This document shows positions 42,851 through 50,409 of a stretch of DNA of 64,000 nucleotides, piece after piece. This stretch comes from Mycobacteroides saopaulense (GTDB lineage Bacteria; Actinomycetota; Actinomycetes; Mycobacteriales; Mycobacteriaceae), in NCBI RefSeq assembly GCF_001456355.1, contig NZ_CP010271.1:3658001-3722000 (forward strand). Reading direction: 5' to 3'. A program made the translations under genes and the position numbers. Under the pieces are notes generated by a model. The model saw only the letters and a list, made by a program, of their open reading frames with translations, made no database searches and was not told where the DNA came from. How positions within the stretch are numbered: the stretch's first letter is position 1; each line of letters begins with the position of its first letter.

Positions 42851-43863
42851 GATGTCGCGATGCCCGGATTGGCGGTCGGGGCATTACGTCTCGGCACCAT
42901 CCGCGCCGTCGGCAACGGCGGCGCGGGCAGTCGGGCCACCGCACCCCGGTAACCTTCCACCTGCCCGAAGCGTTCCGACTCGGCCTGCCATTCCTCGCGG
43001 AACCCCACGATCTCGTCGTGGTCACGAGCGACGAAGTTCCACCACATCACGATCTGTTCGCCGAACGGCCTGCCGCCCAACAGGATCGCGCGCGCCACCT
43101 CATCCGTGGGATTCGTCACGGCGAGCTGCTGCACCCCCGTGCCGACGTATCCGAGCTCCCCACGCGACAGCCGGGTGCCCGACAACTCAAGGGCCTCGGT
43201 GTCTACCAAGAGCCCGTGCTCGAACCCTGGATCGATGTCGAAACGCACCGCGCTGCGCGGCTCTAGCAACAGCTCCGCACCCAGCAACGGGGTGGCGGTA
43301 CGCACCGGCGATACCTGCCCTGCCAACGCACCCAAGAACACCCGCAGGCTCACCCCACCCACGACGACGACCTCGGGCGCGTAGTGCTGGAAGTCTCGTG
43401 CCGCGTCCCGCGCTTCGCCGGGCAGAGCTACCCATAGCTGCACGCCGTGCAGCGTGGTAGTGCCGGCCGTCGACACCTCCGAATGACAGATACCGCGGCC
43501 ACCGGTCATCAGATTGAGCTCCCCCGGACGCACCATTGCGTGCACCCCGTTGCTATCGCGATGCTCGATCTCTCCGGTGAACAGCCAGCTCACCGTCTGC
43601 AGGCCGGTATGCGGGTGGGGCGCGACATCCATGCCACCGGTCCGGCTGACCTCGTGGGGTCCGTAGTGGTCGGCAAAACACCAGGCGCCGATTAGGGATC
43701 GCTGGGCCTGGGGCAAGGTCCGCAGCACCGTCATCGCACGCGGTCCGCCGAGCGGAACCTCTCGGGCAGTGAGTATTTCGACCACCGGACGTCCGGCGCC
43801 GTCCCGTGGGCAGGGGCCACCCTCACAGCGGGTTTCCGTCGGGGTGGTCTCGGTGTTGCTCAT
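42847..43863 (-). CDS. Pirin-family bicupin
   Basis: The product is 338 residues from MSNTETTPTET. The metal-site pattern HPHTGLQTVSWLFTGEIEHRDS with later HSE (GICHSEVS) fits the pirin N-terminal cupin, which holds iron through three His and one Glu. Bacterial pirins include quercetin 2,3-dioxygenases and redox-sensing cofactors. The GGDEF gene overlaps its end, so the two products are made together. It is divergent from the GNAT gene with 49 bp between the starts. Confidence 0.85.
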   Translation of the reverse strand: MSNTETTPTETRCEGGPCPRDGAGRPVVEILTAREVPLGGPRAMTVLRTLPQAQRSLIGAWCFADHYGPHEVSRTGGMDVAPHPHTGLQTVSWLFTGEIEHRDSNGVHAMVRPGELNLMTGGRGICHSEVSTAGTTTLHGVQLWVALPGEARDAARDFQHYAPEVVVVGGVSLRVFLGALAGQVSPVRTATPLLGAELLLEPRSAVRFDIDPGFEHGLLVDTEALELSGTRLSRGELGYVGTGVQQLAVTNPTDEVARAILLGGRPFGEQIVMWWNFVARDHDEIVGFREEWQAESERFGQVEGYRGAVARLPAPPLPTARMVPRRNAPTANPGIATS

Positions 43864-43912
43864 GTCATCATCATCGGCCGAACTGGCGGCACGTGCGGCA
43901 TAGTTGGTCACC

Positions 43913-44263
43913 ATGGACCGATCCGAAGCCACAGCCACGGTCGCCGACGCACCGGACAACCACCGATTCGAGATCACGGCAGACGGTGAACTGGCAGGGT
44001 TCACCGAATACCTGGACACCTCACTCGGCAGTACAGCGGTGCGAATCTTCTATCACACGGAGATCGACGAGAAGTTCGGCGGACGCGGCCTGGCCGGGAC
44101 ACTGGTGCAATCCGCGCTGACGTCCACCCGGTCCACGGCACGCAGGATCGTCCCGGTGTGCCCCTACGTCAGGAAATTCGTCGGCAAGCACCACGAGTTC
44201 GACGACGTCGTCGACCCGGTCAGCCGCGAGGCACTGGCGGCGGTCGAGGCACACCAGGGATGA
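43913..44263 (+). CDS. GNAT/NATD1-like N-acetyltransferase
   Basis: The 116-residue protein starts at the ATG at 43913. GFTEYLDTSLGSTAVRIFYH with TEIDEKFGGRGLAGTLVQSAL carries the acetyl-CoA loop (FGGRGLAG), and RIVPVCPYVRKFVGKHHEF is the hallmark CPYVxxFxxxHPE-like end of the YidJ/NATD1 group. The substrate is unknown. Its stop overlaps the AhpD-like start (ATGA), so the two are coupled. Confidence 0.85.
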   Translation: MDRSEATATVADAPDNHRFEITADGELAGFTEYLDTSLGSTAVRIFYHTEIDEKFGGRGLAGTLVQSALTSTRSTARRIVPVCPYVRKFVGKHHEFDDVVDPVSREALAAVEAHQG

Positions 44264-44718
44264 GCCGGCATCGCGTCTACATCGACAAGCAAACCCCGTC
44301 TGTCTACCAGGGACTGACCAAGGCCGCCGCCGAGCTGCGCACGCGGGCCGCCGAGGCAGGGCTCTCGCGAACAACGTTGGAACTGGTCAACATTCGGGTA
44401 TCCCAGCTGAACCGCTGCTCGTTTTGCCTGGACCTGCACACCCGGATCGCGCTGGAAGAGGGCGAGTCGACACAACGCATCGCCGTACTGCCGGCGTGGC
44501 GGGAAGCCGACTTGTTCAGCGAGGTGGAGCGAGCGGCCCTGGCCATCGCCGAAGCGGTGACGGAGGTCACCGGAGACCATCTCACCGACGAGCAATACGC
44601 CGCGGCGCGTGCGCAGTTGTCCGATGATCAGGTATCGGCGCTGGTGTGGTCGGCAATCATGATCAATACCTTCAACCGGATTTCGATTCTGAGCCGTCAT
44701 CCGATCAAGCGGCGCTGA
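44260..44718 (+). CDS. AhpD-like/carboxymuconolactone decarboxylase-fold protein
   Basis: The product has 152 residues and its start overlaps the GNAT stop. NIRVSQLNRCSFCLDLHTRIA contains the AhpD redox pattern Cys53-x2-Cys56 with His60. Such small helical proteins act as peroxidase partners or thiol-disulfide relays. The coupling to an acetyltransferase is typical of mycobacterial AhpD-like pairs, but no function is known. Confidence 0.83.
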   Translation: MSRHRVYIDKQTPSVYQGLTKAAAELRTRAAEAGLSRTTLELVNIRVSQLNRCSFCLDLHTRIALEEGESTQRIAVLPAWREADLFSEVERAALAIAEAVTEVTGDHLTDEQYAAARAQLSDDQVSALVWSAIMINTFNRISILSRHPIKRR

Positions 44719-44826
44719 TATCCGGTCGGACAGGGCGGGAATACGGCCGGGCCACCATGAGTTAAATTTCTTGAGCCAGACTAATGATCTGGTCATTGAC
44801 ATATCTCACGGGGAAGGTATTCGACG

Positions 44827-45522
44827 ATGCCTCAGGTGCGTGCCACACATTTCCGTAGGACAGCGCGCTCGGCAGTGGTGGTGGCCGCACTTGCCATCGC
44901 GTTGTCCGGGTGCACCGTCTACCAGACGCTGACCAAGCCCACCGAAACCCCCCAGACCACGGCGGCAGCCACCGAGAGCGACCAGGAGCAGATCCGTCAG
45001 GTGACCGCGCAGTTGGGCAAGGCACTCGGCAGCCTGGACCTGGACGCCGGGAACGCCCTGACCTGCCCCCGCTATCAGGTGTCCAGCCGCACCGCCGACG
45101 AGAAGCTGGTTCCCTCGATCAACTCCTGGAAGGGTGCCGAGCAGGCACTGATGTACGGAGATACCTCGACTCTGGCCAGCGGTGTGGCACAACGGTTCCC
45201 GAGCGCCGGCAGCGGCGAACGCGCCACCCTCGTCAAGGCGATCGTCAACCGCGACCAATTCTCCTATCAGGCCACCGTGCTACAGATCATCCGCGAGTCC
45301 ACGACTGTCGAGAAGTTCGCCATCGACAACATTAAGATCGTGGGTGACAGCGCTACCGGAGACATCACCGCGACCTACAGCTTCGGCGGCACCGGCATCC
45401 AAACCCAGACCAAGCCGAACCAGTTCCGCAAGGAAGGCGGCAAGTGGGCATGGTGCCAGCAGCCACCACCTGGCCTCTTCACCCAATGGACTACGCCCTC
45501 GACGGCGCAGTCGACGGCGTAG
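44827..45522 (+). CDS. Lipoprotein, hypothetical
   Basis: This 231-residue protein starts with RTARSAVVVAALAIALSGC, a lipoprotein signal. A Thr-rich linker (TKPTETPQTTAAATESD) precedes about 170 residues with the order helix, NTF2-like strands (ITATYSFGG) and WAWCQQPP. The fold resembles the low-complexity-linker plus NTF2-like lipoproteins of mycobacteria. The promoter region contains TTGACA at 44796 and CCAGA-N7-TCTGG at 44776-44792. It lies before menB, 57 bp away. Confidence 0.7.
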   Translation: MPQVRATHFRRTARSAVVVAALAIALSGCTVYQTLTKPTETPQTTAAATESDQEQIRQVTAQLGKALGSLDLDAGNALTCPRYQVSSRTADEKLVPSINSWKGAEQALMYGDTSTLASGVAQRFPSAGSGERATLVKAIVNRDQFSYQATVLQIIRESTTVEKFAIDNIKIVGDSATGDITATYSFGGTGIQTQTKPNQFRKEGGKWAWCQQPPPGLFTQWTTPSTAQSTA

Positions 45523-45579
45523 TCCTTCGCGGGCAGCTTCTGAGCGGCCGCGTACAAGGCGGCCTCTAGAGTCGGAGCC

Positions 45580-46500
45580 ATGACCCCAGACGACGGGCAG
45601 ACCGCCAATCCCTTCGACCCGACGCGCTGGCGGCCGGTGCCCGGTTTCGAAGACCTGACCGACATCACCTATCACCGGCACGTCAGCCAAGGCACCGTGC
45701 GGATCGCGTTCGACCGGCCCGAGGTGCGCAACGCATTCCGGCCGCACACTGTCGACGAGCTGTACCGCACCCTGGATCACGCACGAATGACCTCCGATGT
45801 CGGTGCGGTACTGCTCACCGGCAATGGCCCAAGCCCCAAGGACGGCGGCTGGGCATTCTGTTCCGGCGGCGATCAACGCATCAGGGGCCGCACCGGGTAT
45901 CAGTACGCCGGGGGCGAGACAGCAGAGACCGTGGATCCGGGCCGCGCGGGGCGCCTGCACATCCTGGAGGTGCAGCGTCTCATCCGCTTCATGCCAAAGG
46001 TGGTGATCGCCTTGGTCAATGGCTGGGCCGCCGGTGGTGGACACAGCCTGCACGTGGTGTGCGACCTGACATTGGCCAGTCGCGAACACGCGCGCTTCAA
46101 GCAAACCGACGCCGATGTGGGCAGCTTCGACGGCGGCTACGGCAGTGCATACCTGGCCAAGATGGTCGGGCAGAAATTCGCCCGCGAGATCTTCTTCCTG
46201 GGCCGGCCGTACACGGCCGAGCAGATGCACCACATGGGTGCCGTCAACGAGGTCGTCGACCACGAGCATCTGGAGACCGTCGCGCTGGAGTGGACCGCCG
46301 CCATCAACGAAAAGTCGCCGCAGGCACAGCGAATGCTGAAGTACGCCTTCAACCTCACCGACGACGGCCTGGTGGGACAGCAGTTGTTCGCCGGGGAGGC
46401 AACACGATTGGCCTACATGACCGACGAGGCCGTCGAGGGCCGCGACTCGTTCTTGGAGAAGCGCAAGCCGGACTGGTCGCCCTACCCCTGGCACTACTAG
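45580..46500 (+). CDS. menB: 1,4-dihydroxy-2-naphthoyl-CoA synthase MenB
   Basis: The product has 306 residues. It is a crotonase-fold enzyme with FDRPEVRNAFRPHTVDEL, the CoA/oxyanion segment FCSGGDQRIRG, NGWAAGGGHSLHVVCDL and QTDADVGSFDGGYGSAYLAK (active-site Asp and Tyr region), ending in YPWHY. It closes o-succinylbenzoyl-CoA to DHNA-CoA. It corresponds to Rv0548c. It converges on the Thr-rich membrane protein gene, with a short weak hairpin (46501-46516) between. Confidence 0.94.
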   Translation: MTPDDGQTANPFDPTRWRPVPGFEDLTDITYHRHVSQGTVRIAFDRPEVRNAFRPHTVDELYRTLDHARMTSDVGAVLLTGNGPSPKDGGWAFCSGGDQRIRGRTGYQYAGGETAETVDPGRAGRLHILEVQRLIRFMPKVVIALVNGWAAGGGHSLHVVCDLTLASREHARFKQTDADVGSFDGGYGSAYLAKMVGQKFAREIFFLGRPYTAEQMHHMGAVNEVVDHEHLETVALEWTAAINEKSPQAQRMLKYAFNLTDDGLVGQQLFAGEATRLAYMTDEAVEGRDSFLEKRKPDWSPYPWHY

Positions 46501-46516
46501 GCCCGAAAGGCCGGGC

Positions 46517-47053
46517 TTAGCAGGGGTTGGGACTACAGCGATGGCCGCCGCCGGACGTCGACGGCACCACGGAGGTGACCGTCGTCGTCGACACAATCGT
46601 CGTGGGGACCGTAACCGTGGCCGTACTCGTGACGGTGCTCGGTACGGTTTCCATCGTTGTCACCGTCTCCGTCGTGGACGATGTCACTGTCTCGGTTGCC
46701 GTCGAGTTAGAGGTCACCGTCCTGGTTTCCGTCTCTGTCGCTGTCCTGGTCGAGGTACCGATTTCCGTTGCGGTGACGGTCACCGGGGTTACCGCCGGTG
46801 CGGTGGAGACCGAATGGATCACCGGGGCCGGCACGTCACGGCCCGCCTCTCCCGATTGCGCGAGCGCGGCGTGAGCACCCACCGCCCCGGCGGCGATCAT
46901 CACGGCCACCGCGCCGGTCACCGTGTACCACATCAGAATTCGGCCTCGCAGCTGTCCGATTCCCGCTGCCACCGATCGGGGGACGTCCAGGCGCACCGCC
47001 TGTCGGCCGCGCGTGGCGGACCGAAGCAGTCCACGAATGGCTGGATCGTTCAT
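46517..47053 (-). CDS. Membrane-anchored Thr/Ser/Val-rich surface protein
   Basis: The 178-residue protein has a basic cytoplasmic part (1-40), one transmembrane helix (WYTVTGAVAVMIAAGAVGA), then about 110 residues made almost entirely of alternating Thr/Val/Ser (for example TATETETRTVTSNSTATETV), ending in GGGHRCSPNPC. The extended, probably O-mannosylated stalk with a terminal cysteine pair is unusual. Its ATG overlaps the stop of the upstream HTH-like membrane gene, so both are made together. I recognise no family. It lies between menB and the SDR genes, an interruption of the conserved order. Confidence 0.7.
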   Translation of the reverse strand: MNDPAIRGLLRSATRGRQAVRLDVPRSVAAGIGQLRGRILMWYTVTGAVAVMIAAGAVGAHAALAQSGEAGRDVPAPVIHSVSTAPAVTPVTVTATEIGTSTRTATETETRTVTSNSTATETVTSSTTETVTTMETVPSTVTSTATVTVPTTIVSTTTVTSVVPSTSGGGHRCSPNPC

Positions 47054-47709
47054 CGGCCCGGCCCCTGCGAGTAGGCGATCGGGGCGAGCACGCCGTCGGC
47101 AGCCCGCAGTTCGTCCTGCACTTGTGCGGGGGTCAGCCCGAGCATGTCCGCGAGGTCATCGATTCCCACCTCTGCGAACGCGCTGAGCACCGTGGCCACC
47201 CGTTGAACCTGCGTCAACCGGGACAGCGGGTTGGGTCCGGAGCTGGATTGCCCGGTCATCGTCAGGCGTGAATGCGCGATCAGCGCATGGACAAACCAGC
47301 ACAACGTGAAGGTCTGGATCGACGGGTGTACCGGCCCCCGCCATTTGAGAGTGGCCTGGGCGATCGCCGTTTCCATCAAGCGCCTGGCGAGCTCCGGATC
47401 GTCGCATAGCAGGCTCGCGCACTCTTCGAAGATCGGCTTTTGAACCTCGAAGGTTTGCGACATCTCCTCTTCGCGCCGGGTGAGGTCGGCCGTTATCCGC
47501 AGCCCGGACGGCAGACCGAATTCCACCTGTTTGATCGCGGGAAACAGCGCCAACGTCAGCGCCAACAGTCCCACGAATGCCAGCACGCCCAGCAGCATGG
47601 GACTACGTACAAATGGGCCCACCGCCGCCGCGGCAATCGCGACCGCGACGGGCAGCATGATGCGCGGCTGGAGCAGATCCGTCCACCGCCGAGGCTCGGT
47701 CTTACACAT
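47050..47709 (-). CDS. Membrane protein with sigma4-like HTH
   Basis: This 219-residue protein starts at an ATG preceded by AGAGGGG. Two adjacent hydrophobic helices (about residues 17-55) are followed by a cytoplasmic region. Its last 50 residues, LSRLTQVQRVATVLSAFAEV then GIDDLADMLGLTPAQVQDEL, resemble a sigma-70 region 4 helix-turn-helix. A membrane-tethered regulator coupled to a surface stalk protein is suggested. Box G, a perfect copy of the island dyad, lies 62 nt upstream, linking it to the locus at 2.4-14 kb. Confidence 0.65.
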   Translation of the reverse strand: MCKTEPRRWTDLLQPRIMLPVAVAIAAAAVGPFVRSPMLLGVLAFVGLLALTLALFPAIKQVEFGLPSGLRITADLTRREEEMSQTFEVQKPIFEECASLLCDDPELARRLMETAIAQATLKWRGPVHPSIQTFTLCWFVHALIAHSRLTMTGQSSSGPNPLSRLTQVQRVATVLSAFAEVGIDDLADMLGLTPAQVQDELRAADGVLAPIAYSQGPGR

Positions 47710-47771
47710 CGCGGGTACCCCTCTGTTGAGCTGAGTGGGGCAATCGTCGATGAATCCCGGGATGGAAGCGC

Positions 47772-47787
47772 GAGTATCCGACTACTC
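47772..47787. promoter_or_regulatory. Distant box G (perfect GAGTA-N6-TACTC)
   Basis: GAGTATCCGACTACTC is a perfect dyad about 34 kb from the island, located 62 nt upstream of the membrane HTH-like gene. The spacing equals that at boxes B and C (62-63 nt). Confidence 0.68.
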
Positions 47788-47797
47788 GGTTTTGGCG

Positions 47798-48634
47798 CTA
47801 TTTGGCAGCGCGTTCCATCCAGAAGTCGAGTTCGAGATCCTCTTCGGCACATTGGCGATACTTGGAGAAGTCGGTGACGCCGGCCTCGGTGAGCACCTCG
47901 TCGTCGATGAAGCTGTTTCCGGTGACCTCGCGGCTCGGCTTGATCAGAATCTCGTACGCGGCGTCGGCCATGATCTCGGCCGAACGACAGCGGGCAACCA
48001 GCTCCGCACCGAGGATGTTGCGGATTGCGGCGGTGTCGATCGTGGTGCGGGGCCACAGCGAGTTCGACGCGATGCCGTACTTACGCAGCTCGGCAGCCAG
48101 CCCGATGGCCACCAGGCTCATGGAGAACTTGGAGATGGTGTACGCGGTGGTGGTCTGGTCGAACCACTTGGGTTCCAAGGTGATCGGCGGCGAGAGGGTC
48201 AGGATGTGCGGATTGTCGGCCTCCTTGAGCGCCCCGATCGCCGACTTCGACAGCGAGAAGGCGCCCCGCGCGTTGATGTCCTGCATCAGGTCGTAGGCCT
48301 TCATCGAAATCGATTCCGACGGTGCGAGATTCAACGCACTGGCGTTGTTGACCACGATGTCGATCCCACCGAACTTCTCGACGGTCTGGGCCACCGCGGA
48401 CGCCACCACCTCGTCGTCGCGAACGTCCCCGAGGATGGCGAGCGCATGACCACCGGCGGCCTCGATCTCCTCGGCCGCGGTGTAGATGGTGCCGGGAAGC
48501 TTGGGGTGCGGCTCGGCCGTCTTCGCCATGATCGCGACATTCGCGCCGTCGCGCGCCGCTCGGAGTGCGATCGCCAGCCCGATACCGCGGCTGCCTCCCG
48601 ACATGATGATGGTCTTACCTGCCAGCGATCCCAT
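47798..48634 (-). CDS. SDR of the HSDL2-like type
   Basis: This 278-residue SDR has MSGGSRGIGLAIALRAARDG, the long insertion KTAEPHPKLPGTIYTAAEEI typical of HSDL2-like proteins, NNASALNL, and YTISKFSMSL with the catalytic Tyr/Lys. NADP preference is likely. Relatives are linked to peroxisomal or fatty-acid metabolism in eukaryotes; the bacterial substrate is unknown. It is divergent from the other SDR, with a 22-bp palindrome between. Confidence 0.85.
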   Translation of the reverse strand: MGSLAGKTIIMSGGSRGIGLAIALRAARDGANVAIMAKTAEPHPKLPGTIYTAAEEIEAAGGHALAILGDVRDDEVVASAVAQTVEKFGGIDIVVNNASALNLAPSESISMKAYDLMQDINARGAFSLSKSAIGALKEADNPHILTLSPPITLEPKWFDQTTTAYTISKFSMSLVAIGLAAELRKYGIASNSLWPRTTIDTAAIRNILGAELVARCRSAEIMADAAYEILIKPSREVTGNSFIDDEVLTEAGVTDFSKYRQCAEEDLELDFWMERAAK

Positions 48635-48757
48635 AGAGCCACGTCCTTGTCGTCATTGGGTGAGTGAGGCCAGCGTAGGGCACCGCCGATACGCGAGACC
48701 GTGCGAGATCTATGTCACCGGGACCCGGCATTTCGCGCCCGTCGAAAGAGGAATACA

Positions 48758-48779
48758 GTTCTTACTCGTGAGTAAGAAC
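48758..48779. promoter_or_regulatory. 22-bp perfect palindrome
   Basis: GTTCTTACTC and its reverse complement, separated by GT, lie between two divergent SDR genes. The TTACTC-GT-GAGTAA core resembles operators of mycobacterial TetR regulators of lipid metabolism. A GTG (48768) that could start the rightward SDR lies within it, so the palindrome also bears on the start choice. Confidence 0.65.
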
Positions 48780-48821
48780 TCGGTCAGCAGTCGCGTCAGT
48801 ACAGCCATCGCGCGCGCGGCC

Positions 48822-49655
48822 ATGCAGCCATATCCCAGCCCCTCACTCCTGCGGGCCAAGTTCGATCCCAACTACGGGGTCCCCCTCAAGGGCAAGCGTG
48901 TGCTCATCACGGGCGCCTCTTCCGGCATCGGCGAGGAAGCCGCGTACCGCTTCGGCCAGCTCGGAGCCAAGGTCATCGTGGTCGCCCGCCGCGAGGACTT
49001 GCTGAGCGAGGTCGCTGCCCGCATCACCGCGGGCGGCGGCGAGGCCGACGCCATCGCCTGCGACCTCTCCGACCTGGATGCCATCGACAAACTCGTCGAG
49101 ACGGTGACAGAACGCCACGGCGGCATCGACATCCTGGTCAACAACGCCGGTCGTTCCATTCGGCGTGCCACCCACGAATCCCTGGACCGTTGGCACGACG
49201 CCGAACGGACCATGCAGCTCAACTACTTTTCGCCGTTGCGATTGATCCGCGGGTTCGCACCGGGCATGGTCGAACGCCGCAGCGGGCACATCATCAACGT
49301 GGCCACCTGGGGTGTGCTCAACGACGTGGTGCCCAAGTTCGCGGTGTACAACGCGTCCAAGGCAGCACTGTCGACGGTCAGTCGCATCGTGGACGCCGAG
49401 TACGGCAAGTACAACGTGCACACCAGCACGCTCTACTTCCCCCTGGTGCGTACCCCGATGATCGCCCCCACCGATGCCTTCACCGACGCACCCGCACTGA
49501 CCTCAGCCGAGGCGGCCGAATGGATGGTGCTGGCAGCACGCGTGCGTCCCGCACGGATCGCCCCACGCTTCTCGGTGCTGGCCGCGACGGTGAACGCGGT
49601 GGCGCCCGAGCTGGTGACACGCATGGCGCGCACCGGTCCCGAAACCCTGGGTTAG
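48822..49655 (+). CDS. Short-chain dehydrogenase, Rv0547c-like
   Basis: The protein has 277 residues from the ATG at 48822. A GTG at 48768 would add 18 residues but lies in a palindrome and lacks a ribosome site at normal distance. TGASSGIGEEAAYRFGQLGA, NNAGRSIRRATHES, INVATWGVL and YNASKAALSTV give the classical SDR sites. By position it is the Rv0547c counterpart next to menB. The substrate is unknown. Confidence 0.82.
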   Translation: MQPYPSPSLLRAKFDPNYGVPLKGKRVLITGASSGIGEEAAYRFGQLGAKVIVVARREDLLSEVAARITAGGGEADAIACDLSDLDAIDKLVETVTERHGGIDILVNNAGRSIRRATHESLDRWHDAERTMQLNYFSPLRLIRGFAPGMVERRSGHIINVATWGVLNDVVPKFAVYNASKAALSTVSRIVDAEYGKYNVHTSTLYFPLVRTPMIAPTDAFTDAPALTSAEAAEWMVLAARVRPARIAPRFSVLAATVNAVAPELVTRMARTGPETLG

Positions 49656-49682
49656 TTCGGCCTGCCGTGGTAGACACGGCTC

Positions 49683-50069
49683 ATGGAGATATTGTCCAGC
49701 CGAATATTGTTGCGTCCTAAGGACTATGACACGACGCTGGCGTTCTACCGAGACACGCTGGGGCTGGCGATCGCCCGCGACTACGGGGCGGGCATGGTGT
49801 TCTTCGCCGGCCAGTCGCTCATCGAGATCGCCGGGCACGGCCGCCCGGACAGTCCCCCGCCGCCGTTTCCGGGTGCGCTCTGGCTCCAGGTGCGTGACGT
49901 CTACGCCACCCAGACCGAGCTGGAAAGCCGGGGGGCGTCGATATCTCGCGTCGCGCGACAAGAGCCGTGGGGTCTGCATGAGATGCATGTCGCGGCGCCC
50001 GACGGCATCACGCTGATCTTCGTGCAGATCCCCCCGGACCACCCGCTACGCAAAGACACCCGGCAGTAA
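49683..50069 (+). CDS. Glyoxalase/VOC-fold protein, Rv0546c-like
   Basis: This 128-residue protein is a two-module VOC fold: LLRPKDYDTTLAFYRDTLGL, then GMVFFAGQSLIEIAGHG, LWLQVRDVYATQTELESRG and ITLIFVQIPP. Metal ligands seem partial (Glu in LIEIAG). Its length equals that of Rv0546c, which sits next to pitA in M. tuberculosis. Its stop codon lies in the loop of a strong terminator shared with the convergent membrane gene. Confidence 0.83.
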   Translation: MEILSSRILLRPKDYDTTLAFYRDTLGLAIARDYGAGMVFFAGQSLIEIAGHGRPDSPPPPFPGALWLQVRDVYATQTELESRGASISRVARQEPWGLHEMHVAAPDGITLIFVQIPPDHPLRKDTRQ

Positions 50070-50087
50070 CTCCTGCCGGGTGTCTTT
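50052..50087. terminator. Bidirectional intrinsic terminator
   Basis: AAAGACACCCGGCAG (50052-50066) and its exact reverse complement (50073-50087) form a 15-bp stem with a 6-nt loop. The A/T ends give a U-tract on both strands. It serves the convergent VOC and Rv0544c-like genes, and the VOC stop codon is in the loop. Confidence 0.88.
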
Positions 50088-50099
50088 TATGCGTCTTGG

Positions 50100-50381
50100 C
50101 TACTTCTTCAGGAACGGGAAGAAGTCAACGCCGGTGTGGTGAATGATCGTCGTCCGGGTGATCCACAGCAGCGCGATGAGAATGACCGCGCCAACCAGGG
50201 TGAACAGCGCCAGTCCCAGGAACTTCACGGCCGGGTTCGGGGCGACCACGGTGCCGTCGTCATTGGTGCCACCGGCACCCGACGAGTAGGCGACCAGGCC
50301 CGCCGCGAAGACGGCAGGCAGACCCGCACCGAGAATCAGCCCAACCACGAGCACCTTGCCGATGGCTTCCAAGTAGTTCAT
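50100..50381 (-). CDS. Small membrane protein, Rv0544c-like
   Basis: The product is 93 residues from MNYLEAIGKVLVVGL, with GAAGGAA upstream. Two transmembrane helices (about 8-33 and 52-76) flank a short loop. It follows pitA after 28 bp in the same direction, as Rv0544c follows Rv0545c, and may be an accessory of the phosphate transporter. No known function. Confidence 0.8.
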   Translation of the reverse strand: MNYLEAIGKVLVVGLILGAGLPAVFAAGLVAYSSGAGGTNDDGTVVAPNPAVKFLGLALFTLVGAVILIALLWITRTTIIHHTGVDFFPFLKK

Positions 50382-50409
50382 CGAGGATTCCTTCTCTTCG
50401 CTGGGGTGG

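Noticed and set aside
46560..46800. Apparent repeats resembling a repeat array
   Set aside because: They are coding repeats of Thr/Val/Ser codons, without constant spacers. No CRISPR array was seen in the window.
46541..47074. His/Arg-rich frame on the plus strand opposite the Thr-rich surface protein
   Set aside because: It is the complement of a low-complexity Thr/Val codon run. The minus-strand frame has a membrane helix, a coupled start and a Cys end.
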